Below are positions 18,937-27,474 of a DNA stretch of 64,000 bases, piece after piece (the first letter of the stretch is position 1; each line of letters starts with the position of its first letter). The DNA is from Candidatus Hydrogenedens sp. (lineage in GTDB: Bacteria; Hydrogenedentota; Hydrogenedentia; Hydrogenedentales; Hydrogenedentaceae): NCBI GenBank assembly GCA_035361075.1, contig DAOSBX010000015.1, forward strand, positions 1 to 64,000. The letters are read 5' to 3'. The notes beneath the pieces are model-generated. The model made no database searches. It was not told where the DNA came from and was given only the letters and a program-made list of their open reading frames with translations. The translations under genes were made by a program, and so were the position numbers.

Positions 18937-19653
18937 TTATGATTTCACTTTTTTTGTTTCTATATCGGAACCAATCGGTTTTTTGTCGTATGGTCTTTTT
19001 CCAACAGGAGTCAAATATCCTTGCCGTTTAACTACAAGACATCCTGTAGGACAAACAGACATTGCTTTGTCGTCTTTGGTCAAGTTGGTATCTTTTAGTC
19101 CATCATTGGAATTCACCGAAATACGCATGTTAATACCACGATTCTCGAAACCAAATACATTTTTCTTATCCAGATGCATAGATGCTCTTACACAACGACC
19201 ACATAAAACACAGCGATTCCTGTCCAAATAGACATCTGGATGGGTAGCATCCAACTCTCGTTGAGCATATAAGTAAGGCATCTGGGGCGTTAATAATCCG
19301 AGACGATATGCCAGAGCCTGTAGCTCACATTTTCCTGCAACTTCGCATGATGGACAGAAATGATTTCCTTCTACAAATAACATCTCAATAATGTTTCTTC
19401 GTAAACTATTTAATTCTTCCGTATCATTCTCTACAACAATCCCTTCTGCGACCGGATATGTACACGAATTAACAGGCCTTCCATTTACCTTTACTGTGCA
19501 AACACGACAATGCCCTCCAGGAGGAAGGTCTTTTAAATAGCATAGCCTCGGGATATAAATTCCGGCGTCATCTGCCGCTTGAATGATGGTTTTATCTGGC
19601 GAGGCTTTAACCTCAACACCATCAATTGTAAAAGTAACTAATTCTTTACTCAT
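18937..19653 (-). CDS. hoxU: NAD-reducing hydrogenase diaphorase subunit HoxU
   Basis: The 238-residue electron-transfer subunit is related to the N-terminus of NuoG. Residues 1-80 form a [2Fe-2S] ferredoxin fold with C-Y-L-K-D-L-P-P-G-G-H-C-R-V-C. The His-Cys [4Fe-4S] motif follows as G-N-H-F-C-P-S-C-E-V-A-G-K-C. A ferredoxin-like region then holds C-V-L-C-G-R-C-V-R-A and V-C-P-T-G-C. It relays electrons between HoxF and HoxY. Its start touches the hoxF stop (shared base at 19653), indicating translational coupling. The lysine-rich C-terminal tail is unremarkable. Confidence 0.93.
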   Translation of the reverse strand: MSKELVTFTIDGVEVKASPDKTIIQAADDAGIYIPRLCYLKDLPPGGHCRVCTVKVNGRPVNSCTYPVAEGIVVENDTEELNSLRRNIIEMLFVEGNHFCPSCEVAGKCELQALAYRLGLLTPQMPYLYAQRELDATHPDVYLDRNRCVLCGRCVRASMHLDKKNVFGFENRGINMRISVNSNDGLKDTNLTKDDKAMSVCPTGCLVVKRQGYLTPVGKRPYDKKPIGSDIETKKVKS

Positions 19654-21425
19654 TATTTTACTCCTTCCATAGTTCTTCCACTTGCTTCTATTCCTACTTT
19701 CATGGCTTTTTGTAAATCAAAGGTTAACAATTTCCCATCTTCTTCCTTAATTTTTTCTGCATACAGATCTGCAAAGTCGTAAATGGTTGTTAATATTGGA
19801 TTTGCAGATGTTTGTCCCAATCCACAACGACTCATAGCCTTAACTGTTTGTGCTATTCTTCTCAAGTCAGCAAGGCTTTGAGCTGTGCCTTTACCGTCAA
19901 GAATTTGCCTTAACTTCTTTTCGAGTAGTGTGGTTCCTGCACGACATGGCACACACCAACCACAAGACTCCTCTACAAAAAACTCTATAAACTGATACAT
20001 ACACTCTAACAAATCCCTATTTTTGCCAAAAATCATAATGGAACCACCTGTAGGAAGGTCTTCAAATGAAATTCTCCGACCAAAATCTTTCGGAGCTACA
20101 CACTTACCAGATGCACCACCTACTTGAACTGCTTGGGTATCTTTGGCTCCTACCAGTTCCAATAAGCTTTCTATTGTTATTCCATATTCGACCTCATACA
20201 CTCCTGGATGTTCACAATCACCCGAAACACTGAGCATTTTTGTTCCTGTAGAGTCTTTTGTACCAATCTTTGCAAACCAATCACCACCTTTTTCTAAAAT
20301 ACGTGCTGTACAACATAATGTTTCTACATTATTTACAGAGGTAGGTTCATTCTTATATCCCTTTTGGACAGGGAATGGAGGTCTATCTCTTGGAGCACCA
20401 CGTTTTCCTTCGAGCGATTCTATCAGTGCCGATTCTTCTCCACATACATAAGCACCTGCCCCCAATTGAATACGAATATCAAAATTAAAGTCCTCTCTAC
20501 CACAAATATGTTCTCCAAGAAGCCCTAAATGTCTTCTTTTTGCTAATACCTTTTCTAAACTTTCTAACAAATATGCATACTCCCCACGGAGATACATAAT
20601 TCCTTCTTTCGCTCCTATGGCATATCCTGCAATGGTCATGCCTTCAAAAACGAGGTCTGGATATTCTGTATGAATAACACGGTCTTTGAATGTCCCAGGT
20701 TCGCCTTCATCTGCATTGCAAATCAAATATCGGATAGGCGATTTCTGTTTCCGACAAAAATCCCATTTCATTGCTGTTGGGAACCCCGCACCACCTCGTC
20801 CACGAAGGCGTGATTTATTTATCTCTGCAATAACTTCCTCAGGCTTCATATTTAATGCTTTTCTTACCGCTATTCCACTTTCCAATGGAGCACAAATTAC
20901 GTCGCCTTCCTTTTTTAAGTTTAATTGAACTCTTGCCTGCGGTAATTCAGATACATCCTTCCCCGATTTAAGCTCTTTAATAATCTGTTTAGTATCAGAT
21001 GGTTTTAAATTGGTTAACGGGACAAAGTTAATTAGTGCTCCAGGTGCCTGGTCACTCAATCCGATGCATGATGTGTGCAATAAAGTAAACAGCCCATCGG
21101 AAGTTGTCTCTCCAAACTTAATTCCTAATTCTTTTTCAAAGGCTTTTCCTACTTCATCGGCTCCTTTCATCCGTTCAACTACTGCATTACACAGTCGAAT
21201 AACATACTTTCCTAAAGGTTTTTTTGGTAGAAAGGAATAAAAACTAACCATGTCCCGAACCTGAACAAGTGGTATGTTCAGCGACATTGCCATGGCTTCG
21301 ACCATTTCCTCAGAAATATAACCAAATTCTTTGACAACATCTTTGGCTATATTCATGAGGCATCCTCGGTCACAGCCATATCTTGTGGCTATTTCTTTAA
21401 TTTTTTCACGGTAATGATGGCTCAT
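19653..21425 (-). CDS. hoxF: NAD-reducing hydrogenase diaphorase subunit HoxF (NuoE-NuoF fusion)
   Basis: The 590-residue flavoprotein oxidises or reduces NAD(H). Residues 1-150 are a NuoE-like thioredoxin-fold domain. The NuoF part follows with G-R-G-G-A-G-F-P-T-A-M-K-W (NADH site), N-A-D-E-G-E-P-G-T-F-K-D-R (FMN site) and the [4Fe-4S] motif E-S-C-G-W-C-V-P-C-R-A-G. In the NuoE-like domain only Cys79 and Cys120 remain of the four usual [2Fe-2S] ligands: C-N-A-V replaces C-x4-C, and C-I-G-L-S-D replaces C-x3-C. As I recall, Ralstonia-type soluble-hydrogenase HoxF has the same reduced pattern, and the fusion matches that type rather than the cyanobacterial split HoxE/HoxF. First gene of the operon; AGGAG lies 10 bases before ATG 21425. 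Confidence 0.94.
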   Translation of the reverse strand: MSHHYREKIKEIATRYGCDRGCLMNIAKDVVKEFGYISEEMVEAMAMSLNIPLVQVRDMVSFYSFLPKKPLGKYVIRLCNAVVERMKGADEVGKAFEKELGIKFGETTSDGLFTLLHTSCIGLSDQAPGALINFVPLTNLKPSDTKQIIKELKSGKDVSELPQARVQLNLKKEGDVICAPLESGIAVRKALNMKPEEVIAEINKSRLRGRGGAGFPTAMKWDFCRKQKSPIRYLICNADEGEPGTFKDRVIHTEYPDLVFEGMTIAGYAIGAKEGIMYLRGEYAYLLESLEKVLAKRRHLGLLGEHICGREDFNFDIRIQLGAGAYVCGEESALIESLEGKRGAPRDRPPFPVQKGYKNEPTSVNNVETLCCTARILEKGGDWFAKIGTKDSTGTKMLSVSGDCEHPGVYEVEYGITIESLLELVGAKDTQAVQVGGASGKCVAPKDFGRRISFEDLPTGGSIMIFGKNRDLLECMYQFIEFFVEESCGWCVPCRAGTTLLEKKLRQILDGKGTAQSLADLRRIAQTVKAMSRCGLGQTSANPILTTIYDFADLYAEKIKEEDGKLLTFDLQKAMKVGIEASGRTMEGVK

Positions 21426-21790
21426 AACAATCTTACTCCTAAAAATTTGTTTTTTGTATTAACTTACCGTTAAGTATACAACTATATTACTCTATCATAT
21501 TTATCATTATATTTCAAATTGGATTAGTTACTATTCTCTTATATTGATAATTATATTAAACCAACTCAGAACCCTTATAAATTAAGTCTATAAGGCAATA
21601 ATAAGCAAAAAGAAGAAATTACAACTTTTTGTTTTGTTATTACGATAAATTAAAATGGTAATACTGTTACTTATTTTTTAACACATAAGTTAATCCTAAA
21701 CTTTTACTTTCATTTTTGCTTTATATTAGATATATGGGATAAAATATAAGCCTATTTTGTTAAATTAAAGCTAAATGCTGAGGACATTTT
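21426..21790. other. Intergenic region between divergent hoxF and ybaB
   Basis: This 365-base non-coding stretch must hold the promoters of the hox operon (minus) and of ybaB-fmt-rsmB (plus). For ybaB a weak TTGCTT (21716-21721), 18-base spacer, TAAAAT (21740-21745) is visible. For hox, TTAAC-TTACC-GTTAA (21459-21473), overlapping ACTTA-CCGT-TAAGT (21462-21475), lies 34 bases before the hoxF start and could be an operator. No -24/-12 (GG-N10-GC) element was seen, so no sign of sigma54 control. The rest is AT-rich with nothing recognisable. Confidence 0.4.
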
Positions 21791-22129
21791 ATGTTTGATT
21801 TTAAGGATTTTTCGCAGTTAGGAAGCTTATTAAAAGAAGCCATGCAAGTAAAGCAAAAAATTGATACACTTAAAGAAGAACTTGCAAAGGTTGAAGTCGA
21901 AGGAGAATCGGGTGGTGGTATGGTAAAAGTAAAAATGAATGGAAAATTTGAGGTATTAAACTTATCAATTTCAGAAGAGCTTTTTTCAGAAGCCTTTGCA
22001 GACAAATCCCTCATAGAAGCCATGGTCCTATCAGCAATTAACATAACATCAGAAAAAGTGCGTGTTCTTGCGAAAGAAAAGATGAAAGAAATCGCAGGTG
22101 GAATAGAAATCCCAGGATTGTTAGATTAG
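21791..22129 (+). CDS. ybaB: YbaB/EbfC family nucleoid-associated protein
   Basis: The 112-residue protein matches the small dimeric DNA-binding family YbaB/EbfC: a charged N-terminal helix with M-Q-V-K-Q-K, then V-E-V-E-G-E-S-G-G-G-M-V-K-V-K-M-N-G (about 36-53), the family's central beta-hairpin, and a C-terminal helix ending G-G-I-E-I-P-G-L. Length is normal. It begins at ATG 21791 with GAGG upstream, and its TAG stop overlaps the GTG start of fmt by one base. The family is often beside dnaX and recR, which are absent here, so the context is unusual but the assignment is firm. Confidence 0.9.
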   Translation: MFDFKDFSQLGSLLKEAMQVKQKIDTLKEELAKVEVEGESGGGMVKVKMNGKFEVLNLSISEELFSEAFADKSLIEAMVLSAINITSEKVRVLAKEKMKEIAGGIEIPGLLD

Positions 22130-23079
22130 TGAGAATATTATTTTTTGGAACACCTGAAATAGCAATACCTTGCTTAGAAAAAGTCTGCACAAACTTTAAG
22201 GTGGTTGGCGTTGTTTGTCCGCCAGACAGACCCAGTGGACGTCATCTTCGTTTAACTCCTCCCCCGATAAAAGTTTCTGCTGAAAAAATGGGGTTACCTG
22301 TTTTTCAACCCGAGAATGTAAATGACCCTATAGCATTAGATATATTTAGAGACTTAAAACCTGACCTTGGTGTTGTATTCGCTTTTGGAAGTTTTCTTAA
22401 AAAGGACCTGTTAAATCTTCCGACAGTTGGTTACATGATAAATTTACATCCAAGTTTATTACCACGATGGAGAGGACCTTCTCCTATTCAAACTGCAATT
22501 ATAGAAGGAGACAAAGAAACTGGTGTAACTGTAATGAAAATCTCCATGAAGATGGATGCAGGAGATATTTTACTTCAAAGAAAAGTCCCGATTGATGAAA
22601 ATGAGAATGCTTTAGAACTCTCCGAAAAATTGTCCCATATTGGTGCTGATTTAATGGTTGAAGCGATCCATCTAATTAATTCTGGAAAGGCTATTTTTAT
22701 CCCACAAGATGAATCAAAAGCAACATATTGTCATCTTATTGAGAAAAAAGATGGTATTATTCATTGGGCATGGGATGCACAAAGAATTCATAACCTTGTC
22801 CGAGGTTGTATTCCCTGGCCCATAGCATTTACGAAATTAAACGGTGAAATCATACGAATCCATAAGACAGAAATAGTACATTATGATCACAATATATATA
22901 ATAGTGAAAAACCAGGGACAATATTAGAAATAAAAAAGGATAAATGTTTAGTTAACACAGGCAAAGGAGTTATTGGAATTTGTATGCTACAAGCGCCAAA
23001 TAGAAAACCTCTACCATTTAATGAATATATAAAAGGAAATCACTTACAAGTAGGCGAACTATTTGAGGATATAGTATAA
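22129..23079 (+). CDS. fmt: Methionyl-tRNA formyltransferase
   Basis: The 316-residue enzyme transfers a formyl group from 10-formyl-THF to initiator Met-tRNA. The N-terminal Rossmann domain starts F-F-G-T-P-E-I-A. The catalytic Asn105 and His107 lie in I-N-L-H-P-S-L-L-P-R-W-R-G-P-S-P (104-119), and the catalytic Asp is in D-A-G-D-I-L (about 144). A C-terminal OB-like domain (about 205-310) binds tRNA. It starts at GTG, overlapping the ybaB stop by one base (TAGTG), and rsmB begins immediately after its stop. The fmt-rsmB (sun) pair is widespread in bacteria; def, often upstream, is not here. Confidence 0.95.
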   Translation: MRILFFGTPEIAIPCLEKVCTNFKVVGVVCPPDRPSGRHLRLTPPPIKVSAEKMGLPVFQPENVNDPIALDIFRDLKPDLGVVFAFGSFLKKDLLNLPTVGYMINLHPSLLPRWRGPSPIQTAIIEGDKETGVTVMKISMKMDAGDILLQRKVPIDENENALELSEKLSHIGADLMVEAIHLINSGKAIFIPQDESKATYCHLIEKKDGIIHWAWDAQRIHNLVRGCIPWPIAFTKLNGEIIRIHKTEIVHYDHNIYNSEKPGTILEIKKDKCLVNTGKGVIGICMLQAPNRKPLPFNEYIKGNHLQVGELFEDIV

Positions 23080-24414
23080 ATGGAAAAGGCCGACATTGTA
23101 CGAGCCGGAATAATCAATACATTGTTACGATGGGAAACCTCAAAATTACCCATTGATGAATGTATATCAAGAACGCTTCAAAGGAAAGCTTATAGTTCAA
23201 GAGGTCGTCGATTTTTTGCGCATATTGTTTATGGGACCATTCGCAATCTTGATTTATTGGACTACATTATCTCTCAGTTCTTTAATAGTACTTTGGATAC
23301 TTTACCACGACCTATTCTATATATTTTAAGGATTGCTGTTTTTCAATATTATTTTTGTTCTCAGGTAACTATTCCTGCCGCAGTTCATACATCGGTTGAC
23401 CTTGCTCATATTTTTGGACATGCAGGATTAGCCAGAATGGTTAACGCTGTATTGAGAAAACTACCTGAAAAGTTTGAAGATATCGAATTACCTTCTAAGG
23501 AAACCGATTTCTTAGATTACCTATCCATTCGTTATTCAATCCCCATTTGGATTTTAGAGGAATTTATAAAAAGATTTGGTGAAGAGAACGTTGAAGAATT
23601 TGCTATTTCTGTTTCTGAAATTCCCTTCATGTCAATAAGAACAAATACAATGCTTATTACACGTGAAGAGTTAGAAATACGATTAAAAAAAATTAGTATT
23701 GAGGCACAACACCTAACCCCAATTCCTGAAGAACTATCGCTCAATTCAACATATTTATTAACAAATTGTCCTCTAATGAGACAAGGGTTATATACAATTC
23801 AAGACCCTGCATCTATGTTAAGCGTTCATGCCCTCAACCCACAACCAGGGGATATTATCTTAGACATCTGTTCAGCCCCAGGTACCAAAACAACTCATAT
23901 TGCCCAATTAACAAAAAATAGATCCAAGATTTTTTCAGTTGAAATTCATCCAGGAAGAATTCAAAGGATTTTTGAGAATATCTATAGATTAAAATGTGAA
24001 AACATATACCCTATATGTTCCAGCGGAACATTCTTACCGTTCCCAAATGAAACTTTCGACCGTATCCTCGTAGATGCTCCTTGTTCAGGTTTGGGAACTT
24101 TAAGGAGAAATCCAGATATTAAATATACTATAAAAAAGGATGCGTTAAAACGACTACCTAATTTGCAGAAAGAGATTTTAGAAGAAGCCTCTCGAGTATG
24201 TAAAAAAGGTGGAATTATTGTATATTCTGTATGTACGTTTACTGAAGATGAGACTCTTGGAGTAGTGAATGAATTTATAAAAGAAAAAAAATTAATACCT
24301 ATAAATGCACCGGAGTGGCTTGATTCGTGGAAAATTCAGACAGGACAATATCAAACCCTACCACTAAAAAATCTTTGGGACGGATTCTTTTTGACAGTCT
24401 TTCAAAAGCCATAA
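23080..24414 (+). CDS. rsmB: 16S rRNA (cytosine-967-C5)-methyltransferase RsmB
   Basis: The 444-residue protein has an N-terminal NusB-like RNA-binding domain (about 1-140) and a C-terminal SAM-dependent m5C methyltransferase domain. The SAM loop is D-I-C-S-A-P-G-T-K-T-T-H (about 266-277). Motif IV V-D-A-P-C-S-G-L-G-T-L-R-R carries the release cysteine and motif VI S-V-C-T-F-T-E-D-E the catalytic cysteine. The end (L-W-D-G-F-F-L-T-V-F) is the usual family C-terminus, so the gene is complete to its TAA. It follows fmt with no gap. The next gene's most upstream start lies within its last 88 bases in another frame. Confidence 0.94.
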   Translation: MEKADIVRAGIINTLLRWETSKLPIDECISRTLQRKAYSSRGRRFFAHIVYGTIRNLDLLDYIISQFFNSTLDTLPRPILYILRIAVFQYYFCSQVTIPAAVHTSVDLAHIFGHAGLARMVNAVLRKLPEKFEDIELPSKETDFLDYLSIRYSIPIWILEEFIKRFGEENVEEFAISVSEIPFMSIRTNTMLITREELEIRLKKISIEAQHLTPIPEELSLNSTYLLTNCPLMRQGLYTIQDPASMLSVHALNPQPGDIILDICSAPGTKTTHIAQLTKNRSKIFSVEIHPGRIQRIFENIYRLKCENIYPICSSGTFLPFPNETFDRILVDAPCSGLGTLRRNPDIKYTIKKDALKRLPNLQKEILEEASRVCKKGGIIVYSVCTFTEDETLGVVNEFIKEKKLIPINAPEWLDSWKIQTGQYQTLPLKNLWDGFFLTVFQKP

Positions 24415-25460
24415 TTAACTTTGTCCTATTTTTCTTTAGTTTAATTTTATGGCTCATCCAGTGGTCTTTAGCTTTGATAATATTTACCGCTGTCATTGCA
24501 GGAACAGGTTATTATGTTTATACCCAAGCATTGAGTGGTGGAAAATATATCATTGTCCCTAAAATAACCGATATCCCTGTAATGGAAGCTTCCAAAAAAC
24601 TAACAGAATTGGGTCTTGAATTAGGACCGTACATACCCGTAGTTCATGATACTGTCCCAAAATATTACATTATCAGCCAAAAACCTGAAGCTGGAAAGGT
24701 CGTTCGTATCGGTAGAAAAGTGTTTCCAGTCGTGAGTGCAGGTCCATCAACTGAAAAAATTCCCGATTTAAGAGGAAAATTATTAAATGAGGCTCAACAG
24801 ATTATTGAATATAACAGTAAATTTAAATTAGGAAACATAGCAAGGATTCCAAGGGATGAAGTTCCTGAAACTGTTATTGCACAAGACCCACCTCCAGATA
24901 CTGATGCAAGTCAAGGTACTATGATAAATCTTCTTATTAGTACTGGAAAACAATTAGAAACATATATTATGCCTAATATTGTAGGTAAACCTATACAGGA
25001 AGTTGAAGAACTATTAAAGCCTTATGACGTTAATCTTGTTCCAAATATCACAGATTCTCCAGAGGCACCTTCAGATATCGTTCTTGAACAGGACCCAGCA
25101 CCAGACACACCAATTGTCCGTGGCCAAATGGTTATATACACAATAAAACTCTCTGGAACTACTTCGCTCCCAGATGCTCGCTATCAAGCAGAAGTGACTT
25201 ATACCATGAACGAGGACTGGGCTGTAAAAGAAGTTCGCGTTGAACTTATCGACCGACACGGGAACCGTGAACTTGTTTGGTATAAACCGAGACTCTACGA
25301 CACATTATCTCAAATAAGATATGTTCGCGGAACCCCTATAAATATAAAGGTCTCATATATCAGCAAAGCAACTGTTGAAATTTTTGTTGACAATATAAAT
25401 GTAGCTTCCTATGAATTAGAAGGAGGCAATCCACCTCGTTTGATATCACCCAAATACTAA
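24327..25460 (+). CDS. Membrane-anchored PASTA-domain protein without a kinase domain
   Basis: The 377-residue product has one transmembrane helix (about 33-67) and then three PASTA repeats (about 75-140, 141-208, 211-280). Each contains a P-x-[IV] opener, a central helix and a Q-x-P-x-x-[GD] closing turn (Q-K-P-E-A-G-K, Q-D-P-P-P-D-T, Q-D-P-A-P-D-T). A C-terminal beta-rich domain of about 90 residues follows. PASTA domains bind peptidoglycan fragments and normally sit on Ser/Thr kinases or class B PBPs, neither of which is present. The start is uncertain: GTG 24327 lies inside rsmB and has GGAG 11 bases before it, while later TTG codons have no good site. Probably envelope-associated, with the bulk outside the membrane. 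Confidence 0.75.
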   Translation: MENSDRTISNPTTKKSLGRILFDSLSKAIINFVLFFFSLILWLIQWSLALIIFTAVIAGTGYYVYTQALSGGKYIIVPKITDIPVMEASKKLTELGLELGPYIPVVHDTVPKYYIISQKPEAGKVVRIGRKVFPVVSAGPSTEKIPDLRGKLLNEAQQIIEYNSKFKLGNIARIPRDEVPETVIAQDPPPDTDASQGTMINLLISTGKQLETYIMPNIVGKPIQEVEELLKPYDVNLVPNITDSPEAPSDIVLEQDPAPDTPIVRGQMVIYTIKLSGTTSLPDARYQAEVTYTMNEDWAVKEVRVELIDRHGNRELVWYKPRLYDTLSQIRYVRGTPINIKVSYISKATVEIFVDNINVASYELEGGNPPRLISPKY

Positions 25461-25485
25461 ATAACCAAGATGGAGTATAGATAAA

Positions 25486-26148
25486 ATGAAAAAAGAAGAA
25501 AAAATTAGAATAGCACCTTCCATCCTTTCATGTGATTTTAGTAAATTAGGAGAAGAAATAACTCAGTTGATAAATGCTGGGGCTGACTATATTCATTTTG
25601 ATGTTATGGATGGACATTTTGTGCCTAACATTACCATAGGACCTCCAATTGTAGCATCATTACGTCGTTATTGTTCCGTTCCGATGGATGTACATCTTAT
25701 GATTGATAATCCAGAAGAATACATAGAAACTTTTGCAGATGCAGGTGCTGACATTATTACTATTCATATTGAGGCGACAAATCATCCACATCGTTTGATT
25801 AACCAGATAAGAGACCTCGGGTGTAAAGCTGGTATAGTCCTCAATCCAGCAACACCCGAAAGTCGAATTGAATTTTTAGTAGAAGATATAGACATGGTAT
25901 TAGTTATGACTGTTAATCCTGGTTTTGGGGGACAAAAATTTATTCCAGATATGCTTAGAAAAATTAAATCTATACGGGCAATGATTGGAGATAAAGATCT
26001 GGAAGTTGATGGTGGAATAGACCAATATACGGCGGGAGAAGTTATAAAAGCAGGTGCTAATATTTTGGTGGCAGGCTCTTATGTTTTCTCAAATTCCTCT
26101 TATAAAACAGCAATAAAAAACTTAAAAGAAAGTGTAAATTTTATTTGA
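25486..26148 (+). CDS. rpe: Ribulose-phosphate 3-epimerase
   Basis: A 220-residue TIM-barrel enzyme interconverting ribulose-5-phosphate and xylulose-5-phosphate in the pentose phosphate pathway. Family signatures are I-A-P-S-I-L-S-C-D-F (8-17), H-F-D-V-M-D-G-H-F-V-P-N (metal His and catalytic Asp), M-T-V-N-P-G-F-G-G-Q-K-F and E-V-D-G-G-I (second catalytic Asp). Length is normal. It follows the PASTA gene by 25 bases. Its TGA stop is overlapped by the -35 hexamer of the next gene's promoter. Confidence 0.95.
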   Translation: MKKEEKIRIAPSILSCDFSKLGEEITQLINAGADYIHFDVMDGHFVPNITIGPPIVASLRRYCSVPMDVHLMIDNPEEYIETFADAGADIITIHIEATNHPHRLINQIRDLGCKAGIVLNPATPESRIEFLVEDIDMVLVMTVNPGFGGQKFIPDMLRKIKSIRAMIGDKDLEVDGGIDQYTAGEVIKAGANILVAGSYVFSNSSYKTAIKNLKESVNFI

Positions 26149-26173
26149 CTTTTTAAATTTATTTGTGTATAGT
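26145..26173 (+). promoter_or_regulatory. Sigma70-type promoter for the lipoprotein gene, overlapping the rpe stop
   Basis: TTGACT (26145-26150), a 17-base spacer and TATAGT (26168-26173) give a near-consensus promoter. The -35 hexamer contains the TGA stop of rpe. The start would fall near 26180, about 40 bases before the lipoprotein ATG. Confidence 0.65.
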
Positions 26174-26220
26174 AATATTATGGAGTTTATAAAATTTAAC
26201 CTTAATAAGAGGTGATAGAT

Positions 26221-27381
26221 ATGAGAAAGTTAGTGTTGCTAATTTCAGTAACCGTTGTATTAAGCCTTTTTATGGGCTGTCCCAACAATGGCGTGGTTAG
26301 CGATGGTGTGGTCATTTTGGACAAACTACCTGGTGTAACTGTAACTTCTGTGACACCAGATCAAATTTCACTAACATCACAGGGTGCCGTCCCAATAACA
26401 ACAGGGGATATTGTCGTTGGACAAAATGGTGATACGGGCTATCTAAGAAAAGTAACGGCGGTGGGACAAAAAGGTAATGAGGTTGTTGCAATTACAGAGC
26501 CAGCCTCACTGGAAGATGCAGTACAAGAAGGTATGTTAATGACAACCGTTAAGTTTGATATAAATGATTTTAAGAAAGCAGGCGTTTTACCAAATGACGC
26601 AAAAGCAACTATAGTAAACTTTAGTGGAAAAGAGATATATCGCGGTAATGGTATATTAATAACTGTTGATAAAGGTATTTTAGATTGCACACCACAAGTT
26701 GCATTGATTGCCGATTATAAAGCATTTCAACTAAACAAACTTGACTTAACAACAACAGGAACAATTACACTAACCATCGACCTCAAAGTTGCCCTTGACA
26801 ATCAAACACCAATTTCTCAAGAGTGGGATATAATCCCGCCTATTGTCCATCCTTTTGTAGCCAATATTGGTCCAATTCCCATATATGGTAGAGTTACTTT
26901 ACGTTTCCCATTCGGATTGGTAGCCCAGATGACAGGAGATACAAGTGTAAAATCAGGCTTTGATATAAAAGATACATTTACATTAAAAGCAGTATATGAA
27001 TCAGGTAACTGGAACAATTCTAAAGCGGATTTATTTAACTTTACATTCGATGGCCATCCATTAACCTGGAATATAGATATTGGTGGAACTGCACAAGCAT
27101 ATATTAAAGCGATTGTCGAACTTACATTATATGAATCTGCTGAAGCAGAACTCTTTGGAAAACCCTATCTAACCTCAAATATTCATGTATTCCCTTCACC
27201 TGCAAGTATCGAAATTATTGGTGGATTTGATGGAGGTGCATATCTTGGGTTAAGTGTATTGGGACATAATATCGTAGGTAAAAGTTTTTACTGGAATGGC
27301 CCAAGCAAATTATTGTATAGAGGTGTCCAAGATTATTCAGACCCATTACCATGGACAAGCGGTTCGATTGATTTGTGGTAA
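26221..27381 (+). CDS. Putative lipoprotein of unknown function
   Basis: ATG 26221 follows AAGAGGTGAT and begins a 386-residue protein. Its first 20 residues are a lipoprotein signal with lipobox L-F-M-G-C, so Cys20 should be lipidated. The N-terminal part contains D-I-V-V-G-Q-N-G-D-T-G-Y-L-R-K-V, a G-N-E-V-V-A-I-T turn and P-A-S-L-E-D-A-V, a pattern I associate with other bacterial surface proteins of unknown role. The rest is beta-rich, including F-V-A-N-I-G-P-I-P-I-Y-G and a C-terminal Gly-rich sheet. No catalytic motif is seen. The gene is a single transcription unit with its own promoter and a strong terminator, suggesting an independently expressed envelope protein. Confidence 0.7.
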   Translation: MRKLVLLISVTVVLSLFMGCPNNGVVSDGVVILDKLPGVTVTSVTPDQISLTSQGAVPITTGDIVVGQNGDTGYLRKVTAVGQKGNEVVAITEPASLEDAVQEGMLMTTVKFDINDFKKAGVLPNDAKATIVNFSGKEIYRGNGILITVDKGILDCTPQVALIADYKAFQLNKLDLTTTGTITLTIDLKVALDNQTPISQEWDIIPPIVHPFVANIGPIPIYGRVTLRFPFGLVAQMTGDTSVKSGFDIKDTFTLKAVYESGNWNNSKADLFNFTFDGHPLTWNIDIGGTAQAYIKAIVELTLYESAEAELFGKPYLTSNIHVFPSPASIEIIGGFDGGAYLGLSVLGHNIVGKSFYWNGPSKLLYRGVQDYSDPLPWTSGSIDLW

Positions 27382-27403
27382 TATCAATTAATAGACATTA
27401 ACC

Positions 27404-27441
27404 AATGTGACTTGAACAATATGTTCAGGTCACATTTTTTA
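27404..27441 (+). terminator. Intrinsic terminator after the lipoprotein gene
   Basis: AATGTGACTTGAAC and GTTCAGGTCACATT pair over 14 bases with one G-T pair around a 5-base loop, followed by T6. The hairpin sits 22 bases after the stop codon. Confidence 0.9.
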
Positions 27442-27474
27442 TTCACTCGAAAAAAATAAGGTATTTATATAAAT

